Of a stretch of 64,000 bases of DNA, positions 36,044 through 44,567 are shown one piece after another. Under the pieces are notes generated by a model that was not told the origin of the DNA, made no database searches, and saw only the letters and a program-made list of their open reading frames with translations. Both the position numbers and the translations under genes were made by a program. This DNA is from Bacillota bacterium (lineage in GTDB: Bacteria; Bacillota; Clostridia; Oscillospirales; Ruminococcaceae). Numbering within the stretch: the first letter of the stretch is position 1; each line of letters starts with the position of its first letter. The stretch spans positions 60,774 to 124,773 of the forward strand of contig JAEYNX010000016.1 of NCBI GenBank assembly GCA_023412215.1, in the 5' to 3' direction.

Positions 36044-36937
36044 TTAGGTATAGCCTAAGGAACGGACGGAACTTTCTTTGTTACGCCAATCGTCCTTTAC
36101 CTTCACCCAAGTTTTAAGGTTTACGCGAATACCTAAAAAGCCTTCAAGCTCTTTTCTGGCCTCGGACGCCACCTTTTTAAGCATCGCGCCGCCCTTGCCG
36201 ATGATAATGCCCTTGTGTGATTCCTTTTCACAGTAGATGATGGCATCGATATCGATGATATCGCCACTTTCGCGCTCCTTCATCGACTCGATCTCCACCG
36301 CCGTGCCGTGGGGAACCTCTTCGGAAAGGTTGCGCAGCAGCTTTTCACGGATGATTTCCGCGGCAATCACACGCTCCGGCTGGTCGGTCATGGTATCTCC
36401 GGGGAAGAAATGCGGCCCTTCCTGTGCCAGCTTATCCAGCTCGCGCAAAAGAATTTCAACGCCCTCCCCTGTTTTAGCCGAAAGCGGTATCACGCTCTCA
36501 AAATCATACAGGCGCCGATATTGGTCGATTCTTTGAATAATCTGCTCCTTCTGCGCGAGGGTGTCGATTTTATTGATCACAAGTAGCGCGGGAAGGCGCA
36601 TCGCCTTAAAACTTTCGATTAAATCCAACTCCGCCTTGGCGGGCTCGCCCTGAAAATCCACCACCAGCACCACGGTGTCTACATCGGCCACGGAATCGTC
36701 CACCTGCTTGACCATATACTCGTCGAGCTTGGTTTTGGGCTTGTGAAGCCCGGGGGTATCGATAAATACAAACTGCGTCGCGTCCTTGGTGAGCACGCCG
36801 GTTATTCTGGTTCGGGTGGTCTGCGGCTTGTTGCTGACAATGGCAATCTTCTCGCCGATCATGCTGTTAAGCAGCGAAGACTTGCCCGCATTGGGCTTGC
36901 CCACAATGGCCACAAACTCACTTTTGGTTTTGAGCAT
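36044..36937 (-). CDS. era: GTPase Era
   Basis: An essential GTPase for 30S maturation that binds 16S rRNA. 297 residues: G1 GKPNAGKSS, G3 DTPG, G4 NKID, and a C-terminal KH domain (GKGGAMLKKVASEARKELE). Overlaps dgkA by 20 bp, so translation is probably coupled. Confidence 0.97.
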   Translation of the reverse strand: MLKTKSEFVAIVGKPNAGKSSLLNSMIGEKIAIVSNKPQTTRTRITGVLTKDATQFVFIDTPGLHKPKTKLDEYMVKQVDDSVADVDTVVLVVDFQGEPAKAELDLIESFKAMRLPALLVINKIDTLAQKEQIIQRIDQYRRLYDFESVIPLSAKTGEGVEILLRELDKLAQEGPHFFPGDTMTDQPERVIAAEIIREKLLRNLSEEVPHGTAVEIESMKERESGDIIDIDAIIYCEKESHKGIIIGKGGAMLKKVASEARKELEGFLGIRVNLKTWVKVKDDWRNKESSVRSLGYT

Positions 36938-37454
36938 CTTTTCCTCCCTGATCAGGGCAAATGGCTTCGTCGGCCTTTTGTGCCCATTGCCCTACCTTTG
37001 AAATAAACAGAAACGAAACAACTACAGAAAGCAAGAGCAACACAGGGCGCACCCAGTTGCCCATAAAATAACGCACGATCTGCCCCATGACATCTAGGTT
37101 AAAAAACAGCATAACGCCCACGGCTACCGCCGAAAAGGCGGCCACCAGCACCGCACCCGCCGCAACATCCTTGGCAATCTTGGCAAGGCGCGCGTAGGCC
37201 TCGGTTACGAGGTCTACCACGGTCTCTATCGCGGTGTTAAGCATCTCGGTGGCTATTACAAAACAAATGGTGAGCAACAGCAGGATGTACTCGGCGCGGC
37301 TTAGGCTGTAAAAGCGTGAAAAATATAAAACATACAGCGCTACCACCAGATGAATGCGAATATTGCGCTCGCTTAAAACACTATGAACAATGCCCGTAAC
37401 CGCATAGCGAAAGCTCTTAATAAACCCCTTTAAGCCACGTTCGTTATTTTTCAT
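36918..37454 (-). CDS. dgkA: Diacylglycerol/undecaprenol kinase family protein
   Basis: A small integral-membrane kinase; Gram-positive members phosphorylate undecaprenol. The core (about 1-125) has FKSFRYAVTGI, the active-site segment ATEMLNTAIETVVDL and KDVAAGAVLV. At 178 residues it exceeds the usual 120-130: a C-terminal extension adds a further membrane segment (about 140-160) and a hydrophilic tail. Overlaps ybeY and era. Confidence 0.9.
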   Translation of the reverse strand: MKNNERGLKGFIKSFRYAVTGIVHSVLSERNIRIHLVVALYVLYFSRFYSLSRAEYILLLLTICFVIATEMLNTAIETVVDLVTEAYARLAKIAKDVAAGAVLVAAFSAVAVGVMLFFNLDVMGQIVRYFMGNWVRPVLLLLSVVVSFLFISKVGQWAQKADEAICPDQGGKDAQNQK

Positions 37455-37950
37455 CGGTCAATACGTAACTTTCCCCTCTGGGCAGGCCTAGGCTCGTGAG
37501 CACCGCCTCTTCCTTTTCCCGCATCCGCACAAGCTCTATGCCGCCGTCCTCGTGGTCGTAGCCGATGAGGTGCAGCATCGAATGTACTGTAAGGTATGCC
37601 ACCTCACGGCGAAGGGAATGCCCGTACATCTCGGCCTGCTCCACCGCCTTCTCCATCGAGATGACAATGTCACCCAGCACATACGCCCCGGATTCTTGGT
37701 TTACGTCGTACACGCCGTTTTCGCCAAGCGGGAAGGAAAGCACATCGGTGGGCATGTCCTTTTGGCGGTACTGGCTGTTGAGGCTCTGGATATTCTCGTT
37801 ATCCACAAAGCTGACACTCACCTCGTAGTCCCCGCTCATACCTTCAAGCTCCAGCACCGCGTGACAGCAGCGCCTGATTAACAGGCGAATGCCGGTAGGA
37901 ATCTTTATCTTCTTCTGTCGGTTGGATATAGATGCTTTGATTCTCTCCAT
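37444..37950 (-). CDS. ybeY: Endoribonuclease YbeY
   Basis: A zinc endoribonuclease for 16S rRNA 3' processing and ribosome quality control. 168 residues with the metal motif HSMLHLIGYDH (H-x3-H-x5-H). Located between phoH and dgkA, as in Bacillus. Confidence 0.96.
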   Translation of the reverse strand: MERIKASISNRQKKIKIPTGIRLLIRRCCHAVLELEGMSGDYEVSVSFVDNENIQSLNSQYRQKDMPTDVLSFPLGENGVYDVNQESGAYVLGDIVISMEKAVEQAEMYGHSLRREVAYLTVHSMLHLIGYDHEDGGIELVRMREKEEAVLTSLGLPRGESYVLTDEK

Positions 37951-37996
37951 TGTTTTAACCTCCTTGAAATCTCAGGGCCGTTGTGTAAACACCTTA

Positions 37997-38968
37997 CTAC
38001 CTTCCATGCTTCTTTTCTTCATAGTACTTTTCGTAGGCCCTAATTATTCTCTGTACCAATACATGGCGCACAACATCCTTCTGTGAAAGATGGATGATAC
38101 CGATATCCTCAACATCCTTTAAAATCCTGCTTGCCTCAACTAAGCCGGAACGCTTTTCCTCCGGCAGGTCGATTTGTGTTATGTCGCCGGTAACCACAGC
38201 CTTGGAGTTCATGCCAAGCCTTGTTAAAAACATCTTCATCTGTTCCGGCGTGGTGTTCTGCGCCTCATCCAGAATAATGAATGAATCGTCCAGCGTTCTG
38301 CCGCGCATATAGGCAAGGGGGGCAACCTCAATGTTGCCGCGTTCGACGTATTTTTGATAGTTTTCCGCGCCCAGCATATCAAACAGCGCATCATACAGCG
38401 GGCGGAGGTATGGGTCTACCTTTGTTTGCAGGTCTCCGGGCAGAAAGCCCAGCTTCTCGCCGGCCTCCACCGCGGGGCGGGTGAGGATAATGCGGTTCAC
38501 CTCGTGCGCGCGAAACGCGCGAACAGCCATCGCAACCGCCAAATAGGTTTTGCCGGTACCCGCCGGCCCGATGGAAAACACAATGGTGTTGGACTTCATC
38601 AACTCGATATACTGTTTTTGCCCGAGGGTTTTCCCCTTAACCTGTCTCCCTTTGGAGGTAATGCAAACATTGTCATCGGCGGCGAGGGAGCTTATCTGCT
38701 CCTCGTTGCCTTCGCTCACCAGCGAGATAACATAGCGCAGGTTTTGTTCGTTAATGGTTTCACCGCGGCTTAAAAGGGTAAGCAGCCCGTCTATTACCCT
38801 GCAGGCGTACATCACATTCTCGGCCTCGCCGCTTACCTTGATCTCGTTTTCGCGGTTAACGACGCTAACACCATACTCCTGCTCTATAATCTTGATGTTA
38901 GAGTCGAAACTTCCGAAAAGCGCAAAGGTATGCTCCAGCCTGTCGATGTTTATTACCTGCTCTATCAT
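37997..38968 (-). CDS. phoH: PhoH-family ATPase
   Basis: A P-loop ATPase, 323 residues, with an N-terminal KH-like region and Walker A GPAGTGKT (about 138-145), Walker B FIILDEAQN. PhoH proteins pair genetically with ybeY and are thought to act in RNA metabolism. The usual membrane HD-phosphohydrolase gene yqfF between phoH and ybeY is missing here. Confidence 0.93.
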   Translation of the reverse strand: MIEQVINIDRLEHTFALFGSFDSNIKIIEQEYGVSVVNRENEIKVSGEAENVMYACRVIDGLLTLLSRGETINEQNLRYVISLVSEGNEEQISSLAADDNVCITSKGRQVKGKTLGQKQYIELMKSNTIVFSIGPAGTGKTYLAVAMAVRAFRAHEVNRIILTRPAVEAGEKLGFLPGDLQTKVDPYLRPLYDALFDMLGAENYQKYVERGNIEVAPLAYMRGRTLDDSFIILDEAQNTTPEQMKMFLTRLGMNSKAVVTGDITQIDLPEEKRSGLVEASRILKDVEDIGIIHLSQKDVVRHVLVQRIIRAYEKYYEEKKHGR

Positions 38969-39146
38969 GAACCTAACTCCGTTTCAATACTTTTTAATTG
39001 ATTTCATCTTTAACGTCAGCGTATATATTTGTATCTATTTTAATATAAACTTCCTGCAATTGTATGTATTTTTAATGAATAATCGTACAATACGCACCTA
39101 CATTCCTAAAAATTATAGCATGATTCCCCTTAAATAAATAGCAATT

Positions 39147-40334
39147 TCATACCAAATTTTCAATCAAAATTTCTTGTTCTTTTGCTATATTTGCATTAAC
39201 AACCAAATTTGCTTTCACCCTGTAGCTATTTGCCTGTTTGGTGACATCGACCGTTTGGGTAACCACCTCGGCGTCTTTCCATTCGCTTTCCTCATATTTT
39301 TTAAGCAGCATCAGCACCGCCTTCTTGGCCTGGTCTGCGGTTACGGGAACCTTTTGCCGTACCACTTCACGGTAAAGCTCCTGCTTATAGCTCATCGGCA
39401 GCGGTATGCCGAACAAGGACAACGGCTTTTCGGAGGTCTCCAGCCTATAGTTAAAATCGGTGCTGCCGCAAAACCAGATGGGCACCTCGGTGTTTAGAAA
39501 CGAAAGCAACCGTTTGGTGCGCTCCTTGCCCGTATACCGCGTTACCTCGGTCATTAGCGGGATATCATATTCTCTTTGCTCCTGTACCTGCGCTATGATG
39601 GTCGCGCCCGCATGCTTAAGGGTATTCTTTCCAAATTTATCCTCGATTATTCCGCTGACGATGATCTCGCCTTCCTTTACCGTGTCTCCCTTTTTCACCA
39701 GTGCCTCTCCGTCATAAACCTCCATCTTTAGTATCTGCCCGGACTTTGCCGCAACGATATTGCAGGGCTTATCGATCGGCTCCATCTCCGGCTCCGGGGT
39801 TCGCTCTCTCACCTCCACCGAGGCGGTGGTGCCTGAAATGTTGATTGCGATCCACGAAAGGTCGTTTAATTTCAGCAGAATCCGCTGCTTCGCCTGCGTT
39901 ACATCTATATTGTTTTTGAATGCTCCCGCCTTTATGCCCTCGCTCTCGAGGGCTTTGAGAATTTCAAACTGGGAAATGTCTTTATTCCCTACCACTTCAA
40001 TCGACCAGATAAACTGCGACATAAAGATAATAAAGCCGAAAAAGACTACAATACCGATCAATAGCCCTATCCGTCGGCGGTACTTGCGCGTATGAAACGG
40101 CAAGCCGCGGCGCTTGCCGATGCGCAGCCTTACGCCGGATTTTCTTGCCGGAACACGCAGCCTTTTATAGTCCTTGGCCAATGTATGGGCGGTTAGAATC
40201 TCACCGCGCTTTTGAATATCCCATATACCGATACCGGCACGCGTCACAAGGTTTAAAAAACGCTCCGCAAACGCGCCCAGCACGGTAAAGGAGACATAGC
40301 CCTTCAGCCACCGGAGCAATTTGATAATAAACAA
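39147..40334 (-). CDS. yqfD: Sporulation protein YqfD
   Basis: A sigma-E-regulated sporulation protein in Bacillus needed for efficient sporulation; role unknown. 395 residues: basic N-terminus, a membrane segment around 91-112 (IGLLIGIVVFFGFIIFMSQF), then an extracytoplasmic region starting SIEVVGNKDIS. It directly follows yqfC, the conserved pair. Confidence 0.9.
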   Translation of the reverse strand: MFIIKLLRWLKGYVSFTVLGAFAERFLNLVTRAGIGIWDIQKRGEILTAHTLAKDYKRLRVPARKSGVRLRIGKRRGLPFHTRKYRRRIGLLIGIVVFFGFIIFMSQFIWSIEVVGNKDISQFEILKALESEGIKAGAFKNNIDVTQAKQRILLKLNDLSWIAINISGTTASVEVRERTPEPEMEPIDKPCNIVAAKSGQILKMEVYDGEALVKKGDTVKEGEIIVSGIIEDKFGKNTLKHAGATIIAQVQEQREYDIPLMTEVTRYTGKERTKRLLSFLNTEVPIWFCGSTDFNYRLETSEKPLSLFGIPLPMSYKQELYREVVRQKVPVTADQAKKAVLMLLKKYEESEWKDAEVVTQTVDVTKQANSYRVKANLVVNANIAKEQEILIENLV

Positions 40335-40391
40335 AACGATACTCCTCTCTTTACCTGTACAGTCATTACGTCCTTGTATCGTTTTTAAAAG

Positions 40392-40706
40392 TCATGTTAA
40401 AAATTCTATTGATGTAATAAAGCCCTCAATGGCAAGTGACTCGCCTGCAAGGCATTTCAGCGTAAGCCCCCTGCCGGTAAACCTCAGTACCATTCGCCCG
40501 GCGTTCACCTTAATGCAGTCTTCGTTATATTCTAAAACACCCTGAGAACCATCTATAGTAACCTCCCGGTTGCCCATAATCTCCATCTGGGCAGAGTGAA
40601 GTATTGCTGTTTCGGGGAACTGCAGCATACCTGCAACCTTCGAAACCCCTTTACGCGCAATCTCCTTCTTGCTTTTTTTTTCGGTTTCTCTATCCCTTCT
40701 CGTCAT
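40392..40706 (-). CDS. yqfC: Sporulation protein YqfC
   Basis: 104 residues from the ATG at 40706, close to the roughly 93 of Bacillus YqfC; a reading from 40757 adds 17 residues. The family core LQFPETAILHSAQMEIMGN and the late repeats of beta strands (VLEYNEDCIKVNAG, GESLAIEGFI) match. Sigma-E controlled in Bacillus; function unknown. First gene of yqfC-yqfD-phoH-ybeY-dgkA-era-yqzL-recO. Confidence 0.85.
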   Translation of the reverse strand: MTRRDRETEKKSKKEIARKGVSKVAGMLQFPETAILHSAQMEIMGNREVTIDGSQGVLEYNEDCIKVNAGRMVLRFTGRGLTLKCLAGESLAIEGFITSIEFLT

Positions 40707-40855
40707 ATAAGAACCAAGCCTTTCCGCACCTTTGTGCTGCGTTAAAAAGGTACACAATACCGATAGCCTGCAGTAAATATATATTGTTGCGCGGTTAATT
40801 TTATAATCTCGCAGGCCATATATATGAATAACTGATAGCTAAGTGGGGGAAAAGC

Positions 40856-41974
40856 GTGGAAAGAAATAGTCCATTCAACAATAAAAAGGCGGTACTGTTC
40901 TCTGTTTTAGCGGTGGCGACAGCGCTTTTATACTTTTACAATGCCAAGGCGATTACCGCAGGAGTAAAAGACGGGCTCGCCGTATGCGCGAACGCCGTTA
41001 TCCCCTCTCTGTTTCCGTTTATGATCTTCTCGTCGTTTTTAGTACAGAGCAGGCTTTCAGACACCTTATCCCGGCCCTTTTCCGCCTTTACGCGCCGGGT
41101 GCTGCATCTGCCGGCGTATACCGGTGCCGTGTTTTTGTTAAGCTTGATTGGCGGGTACCCCGTGGGAGCGCGCGCGATTGCCCAGCTATGCCAGGAGAAA
41201 AGGCTCAGCACTAAAACCGCATCACGCATGCTGTGCTTTTGCGTAAACGCCGGGCCCGCTTTTTTAATCAGCGCCGTTGGGCTGAAGATGCTGAACAATT
41301 ACAGGGCCGGTATCGTAATATTGGCATCGCAGACCCTCGCAAGCATCCTTATCGCATGCATTCTTGGCCTAAGCCATCCTAAGGAAGATGACAGTTCTGT
41401 TACTGAAAAAACAGATGCCGTTTCGCCCTCGCTGGCAGACTCGTTCGTTTTGGCTGTAACGAACGCCGCGAAGGGCATCTTCAACATCTGCGCCTTTGTG
41501 ATTGCCTTTTCGGCAATCCTCGCACTCATGAAAAGCCTGCCTTTTATTACAGAGCTTTACGCATTGCCGTCAAACAACTGGCAGTCCGGTGCCCAAGCCG
41601 CATTTACCGGCTTTTTTGAGGTCACACTGGGATGTATCTCCGCCGCAAAGGTGTCGGGTACACCGGCAATCATTCTAACCAGCGTATTATGCTCCTTTGG
41701 CGGCTGCTCAGTCATCTGCCAGACGATATCCTGTTTTTCCGGGTTACCCGTTCGCATGACGCCATATTTGATATCCCGCAGCGCACACATGGTTTTGTCC
41801 TGCCTGTTTGCCTTTGTGCTGACGCACCTGTTTCCGGATGCGGTTACCACTTTTTCATTTACCCAAAGCCCTATTACGGTACATACCTTATCCGGCACAC
41901 CCATGGCGGCCTGCACCCTTCTGCTGCTTTGCGCGGCGTTGATTTTATTTAGGAAAGATAAAATATTTCTATAG
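40856..41974 (+). CDS. ylbJ: Sporulation integral membrane protein YlbJ
   Basis: A polytopic membrane protein of the nucleoside-recognition (Gate) domain type, needed for spore cortex formation in Bacillus (sigma-E regulon). 372 residues, about 8-9 membrane segments; signature AVIPSLFPFMIFSSFL, IGGYPVGARAIAQLC and CFCVNAGPAFLISAVG. GTG start. Divergent from yqfC with 149 bp between. Confidence 0.88.
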   Translation: MERNSPFNNKKAVLFSVLAVATALLYFYNAKAITAGVKDGLAVCANAVIPSLFPFMIFSSFLVQSRLSDTLSRPFSAFTRRVLHLPAYTGAVFLLSLIGGYPVGARAIAQLCQEKRLSTKTASRMLCFCVNAGPAFLISAVGLKMLNNYRAGIVILASQTLASILIACILGLSHPKEDDSSVTEKTDAVSPSLADSFVLAVTNAAKGIFNICAFVIAFSAILALMKSLPFITELYALPSNNWQSGAQAAFTGFFEVTLGCISAAKVSGTPAIILTSVLCSFGGCSVICQTISCFSGLPVRMTPYLISRSAHMVLSCLFAFVLTHLFPDAVTTFSFTQSPITVHTLSGTPMAACTLLLLCAALILFRKDKIFL

Positions 41975-42022
41975 CATAACCCCATCAGATTTGCTACAAT
42001 GGTGACAGGATACAGCGTAGTA

Positions 42023-42111
42023 ATACTAATTCCAATAAGAAATATAAAATTCTGTATAAGGCGTAAACTTAACCTTTTGAATTTTTCTATATTGCTAATT
42101 GTAATAAGTAT
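42023..42111 (+). repeat. MITE-like inverted-repeat element, copy C
   Basis: 89 bp. Left end ATACTAATTCCAATAAGAAA; right end, read from the other strand, ATACTTATTACAATTAGCAA. The ends match copies A and B; the core is shorter and more diverged. It ends 5 bp before the GAGG ribosome site of the small Cys-rich gene. Confidence 0.8.
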
Positions 42112-42127
42112 CAGTGAGGTAAACGCC

Positions 42128-42340
42128 ATGAAATTCAACTATTTCGGGAAGGATATTGAGCCTTCCTGCGAGTATTGCGCCTTCTGTGTCACCTCGGAAG
42201 AGGCCATGCAAAGCTGCCTGAAAAAACGCAAGGCCCTGCCGGGCGGCGGCTGCAGCAGCTTTGAGTACGCGCCCACAAAACGCAAGCCCAAAGTAAAATT
42301 AACCCTGCCACAGTATTCGGCAGAGGATTTTAAGCTATAG
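42128..42340 (+). CDS. Small Cys-rich protein of unknown function
   Basis: 70 residues, ATG at 42128 with GAGG 8 nt upstream. The N-terminus has CEYCAFC (C-x2-C-x2-C), then further Cys at SC and GGGC, and a basic, proline-containing tail. This could bind zinc or an Fe-S centre. I do not recognise a characterised family. The leader carries repeat copy C. Confidence 0.65.
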   Translation: MKFNYFGKDIEPSCEYCAFCVTSEEAMQSCLKKRKALPGGGCSSFEYAPTKRKPKVKLTLPQYSAEDFKL

Positions 42341-42411
42341 TACATATACAAACCATACAATCCCTTTACTGATTATTTTCTGTTGCTTTACGTCCTTCTT
42401 AACAGAATTCG

Positions 42412-42440
42412 TTGTGATACCGCCAAAATTATGTTACAAT
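42412..42440 (+). promoter_or_regulatory. Promoter of the MFS transporter gene
   Basis: TTGTGA (42412-42417), 17 bp, TACAAT (42435-42440) with an extended TGT. It sets the transporter start downstream at 42527. A near-perfect 10-bp inverted repeat (GTTCATTGCA / TGTAATGAAC, about 42449-42493) lies in the leader and might be an operator. Confidence 0.5.
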
Positions 42441-42526
42441 TAACAAAAGTTCATTGCAATTTACTTACAGTTGCCTATCTCACTGTAATGAACTGGAATG
42501 ACGCATATGCGGAATGGAGCGTTACA

Positions 42527-43792
42527 ATGAAACTGACAAAGCCGGAGAGAAGCTGGGTTTTGTATGACGTTGCAAACTCGGCCTTTACCATGCTTATTTC
42601 TACCACCATCCCCATCTACTTCAGGTCTTTGGTCGAAAACTCCGGGGCCGACCCCGCAACCGCTACAGGAATATGGGGTATTGTCACCTCCGTGGCGATT
42701 GCCATACTGGCGATTCTTTCACCGATTTTAGGCGCGATTGCCGACTACAAGGGCATGAAAAAGAAGATGTTTCTTCTGTTTCTCGCCATAGGGTTGCTCG
42801 GTGGCATCTCCCTTTCCGTAACCACCGATTGGGTCGCCTATATGATTGTTTTTGTACTGGCGAGAATCGGTTACACCGCCTGCAATGTGTTTTATGATTC
42901 AATGATTACCGACGTTACCGACGACAATCGCATTGACTACATATCCTCTGCGGGGTTTGCCTGGGGCTATATCGGCAGCTGTGTGCCCTTTATTGCGGGA
43001 ATTGCCGTTATCTTTATAAAGCCGTTCGGCATCTCCACCGGCATGGCTACGCAGATTTCGTTTTTGATTGCGGTAGTATGGTGGGGGCTTATGACCATCC
43101 CTCTTTTAAGGAATGTTAAGCAAACATATTTTCTGGAGAACCGCCGCGATAAGATACTGCATTCCTTTACCCGCCTTGGCGCAACACTCAAAAAGATTAT
43201 CAAAGAAAAGACCATCTTCTTTTTCATACTGGCATATTTCTTCTACATAGACGGTGTCTACACCATCATCTCGATGGCCACCACCTACGGCGGTGAGGTT
43301 GGCATCGACAGCAACAGCATGATTTTGGCGCTTTTACTTACCCAGTTTGTCGCCTTCCCCTTTGCCATCCTCGCGGGCAAACTGGCTTCCAAGTTTGGGG
43401 CCTTAAAGCTAATTAAAGTGTATATTTTATGGTATATTGCCATCTGCCTGTTTGGCTACCAGCTGGACCAGCAGTGGGAATTCTGGGTGCTGGCCGTTGC
43501 GGTCGGGCTTGCTCAGGGCGGCGTACAATCGCTCTCGCGTTCCTACTTCGGCAAGCTTATCCCTAAAGAAGAATCCAATGAATACTTCGGCTTCTTCGAT
43601 ATCTTCGGCAAATTTGCGGATTTCTTCGGCCCGTTGTTGCTTGCCGCGTCGGCATTCATCTTTAAAACATCTACCTATGGCATTTTAGCGCTGGTGCTGC
43701 TGTTTATTATCGGTCTTATCTTCCTCTCGTTTATCCCAAAGGAAAAAGCCGCAGCCACAGCCTCACCTTCAGACAGCAATAATATAAACTAA
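42527..43792 (+). CDS. MFS transporter, UMF1/Atg22-like
   Basis: 421 residues with about 12 membrane segments. The start MKLTKPERSWVLYDVANSAF is the signature of the UMF1 group (VacB/Atg22-like), whose vacuolar members export amino acids; the bacterial substrate is unknown. I chose 42527 because the promoter lies at 42412-42440, downstream of the first in-frame ATG (42383). A strong terminator follows. Confidence 0.85.
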   Translation: MKLTKPERSWVLYDVANSAFTMLISTTIPIYFRSLVENSGADPATATGIWGIVTSVAIAILAILSPILGAIADYKGMKKKMFLLFLAIGLLGGISLSVTTDWVAYMIVFVLARIGYTACNVFYDSMITDVTDDNRIDYISSAGFAWGYIGSCVPFIAGIAVIFIKPFGISTGMATQISFLIAVVWWGLMTIPLLRNVKQTYFLENRRDKILHSFTRLGATLKKIIKEKTIFFFILAYFFYIDGVYTIISMATTYGGEVGIDSNSMILALLLTQFVAFPFAILAGKLASKFGALKLIKVYILWYIAICLFGYQLDQQWEFWVLAVAVGLAQGGVQSLSRSYFGKLIPKEESNEYFGFFDIFGKFADFFGPLLLAASAFIFKTSTYGILALVLLFIIGLIFLSFIPKEKAAATASPSDSNNIN

Positions 43793-43840
43793 CTTAGGTT
43801 GCACTAATTGTTATTCGGGCTATTGATACGATTTTAAACA

Positions 43841-43872
43841 AAAACCACAAGGTTTTGGCCTTGTGGTTTTTT
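43841..43872 (+). terminator. Terminator after the MFS transporter gene
   Basis: AAAACCACAAGG/CCTTGTGGTTTT with a 6-nt loop and trailing T. Confidence 0.9.
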
Positions 43873-43898
43873 GTGGAGACGATTGAATCGAGCCGACT
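43871..43898 (-). other. Partial copy of the tRNA-Ala 3' end
   Basis: Contains TGGAGACGA and ATCGA in the same order and orientation as the 3' end of the tRNA gene at 44010-44085, about 140 bp away. It cannot fold as a tRNA. It may be a remnant tRNA or an old attachment-site scar, or chance. Confidence 0.3.
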
Positions 43899-43959
43899 AG
43901 AGATGCCATCTAGTGATTAGTAATGAAACTGTATTCTTCGCTTTAAGTGATAGTACTAC

Positions 43960-44005
43960 AAAAAAAGAAAGCGCACAAACCACGTAATAATACGGTCTGT
44001 GCGCT
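43960..44005 (-). terminator. Terminator after tRNA-Ala
   Basis: Minus strand: AGCGCACAGACC pairs with GGTTTGTGCGCT, then TTCTTTTTTT. Confidence 0.85.
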
Positions 44006-44009
44006 ATTT

Positions 44010-44085
44010 TGGTGGAGACGAAGAGGATCGAACTCTCGACCTTACGGATGCGAACCGTACGCTCTCCCAGCTGAGCTACGCCCCC
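44010..44085 (-). tRNA. tRNA-Ala(CGC)
   Basis: 76 nt including an encoded CCA. Acceptor GGGGGCG with CGTCTCC (two G-U pairs, one being the G3-U70 alanine identity pair), D-arm GCTC/GAGC, anticodon stem TACGG/CCGTA with loop TTCGCAT (anticodon CGC, reading GCG), T-loop TTCGATC. Promoter and terminator are both visible, so it is transcribed alone. Confidence 0.93.
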
Positions 44086-44130
44086 AGGTAAACTTGCTGC
44101 AATGAAAAGTCTGCTGCAAGAACAGTTAAT

Positions 44131-44159
44131 ATTATATAATAATAATAGATAAAAAGCAA
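44131..44159 (-). promoter_or_regulatory. Promoter of tRNA-Ala
   Basis: Minus strand TTGCTT (44154-44159), 17 bp, TATAAT (44131-44136), about 45 bp before the tRNA. Confidence 0.7.
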
Positions 44160-44297
44160 TACCATTTTCCGTGCGAAAACGAAGAATTTTTTATGTGACA
44201 ACTCTTATTATTGTTGCTGGCGCCGGTACGGTTTGAGCCCTTTTGTTCGTGTAACATTTATGATATACTAATTGAAAAATAAGGAGACGTTGTACAG

Positions 44298-44543
44298 ATG
44301 GAAGTAAGACTGGCAGAAATGAAGGATATTCCATCAGTAATGGATTTATTTGTGGAGGAGAAGTATCGCGAAAAGGGCGCAGGCAGCCAACTTCTCGAAG
44401 CGGTAAAGCGATGGGCAAAGGCGCGGAAGCTGGATTATATGGAGTTGAATGTTCTTGCCGAAAATAGCAACGGGATGCAGTTTTACGTTCATAAGAAATT
44501 TAAGGCTGTTTCACAAATAATGCGGTATACATTGTGGGCATAA
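44298..44543 (+). pseudogene. GNAT acetyltransferase with internal deletion
   Basis: 81 residues, about half the usual GNAT length. The N-terminal MEVRLAEMKDIPSVMDLFVE is a normal first strand and helix, but it runs straight into YREKGAGSQLLEAVKRWAK, the acetyl-CoA binding motif A that should come about 50 residues later, then a normal C-terminus (YVHKKFKAVSQIMRYTLW). The reading frame is kept. Probably an inactive remnant, although AAGGAG still precedes the ATG. The LUD gene follows 24 bp later. Confidence 0.7.
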
Positions 44544-44567
44544 GAAAACGGGGGTTGTGAGGCCGAT

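Noticed and set aside
41999..42127. Extension of the small Cys-rich protein upstream to 41999
   Set aside because: This stretch is the MITE-like element; the ATG at 42128 has its own ribosome site.
42383..42526. N-terminal extension of the MFS transporter
   Set aside because: It begins upstream of the likely promoter at 42412-42440 and has no membrane-protein or family similarity; the start at 42527 matches the family.
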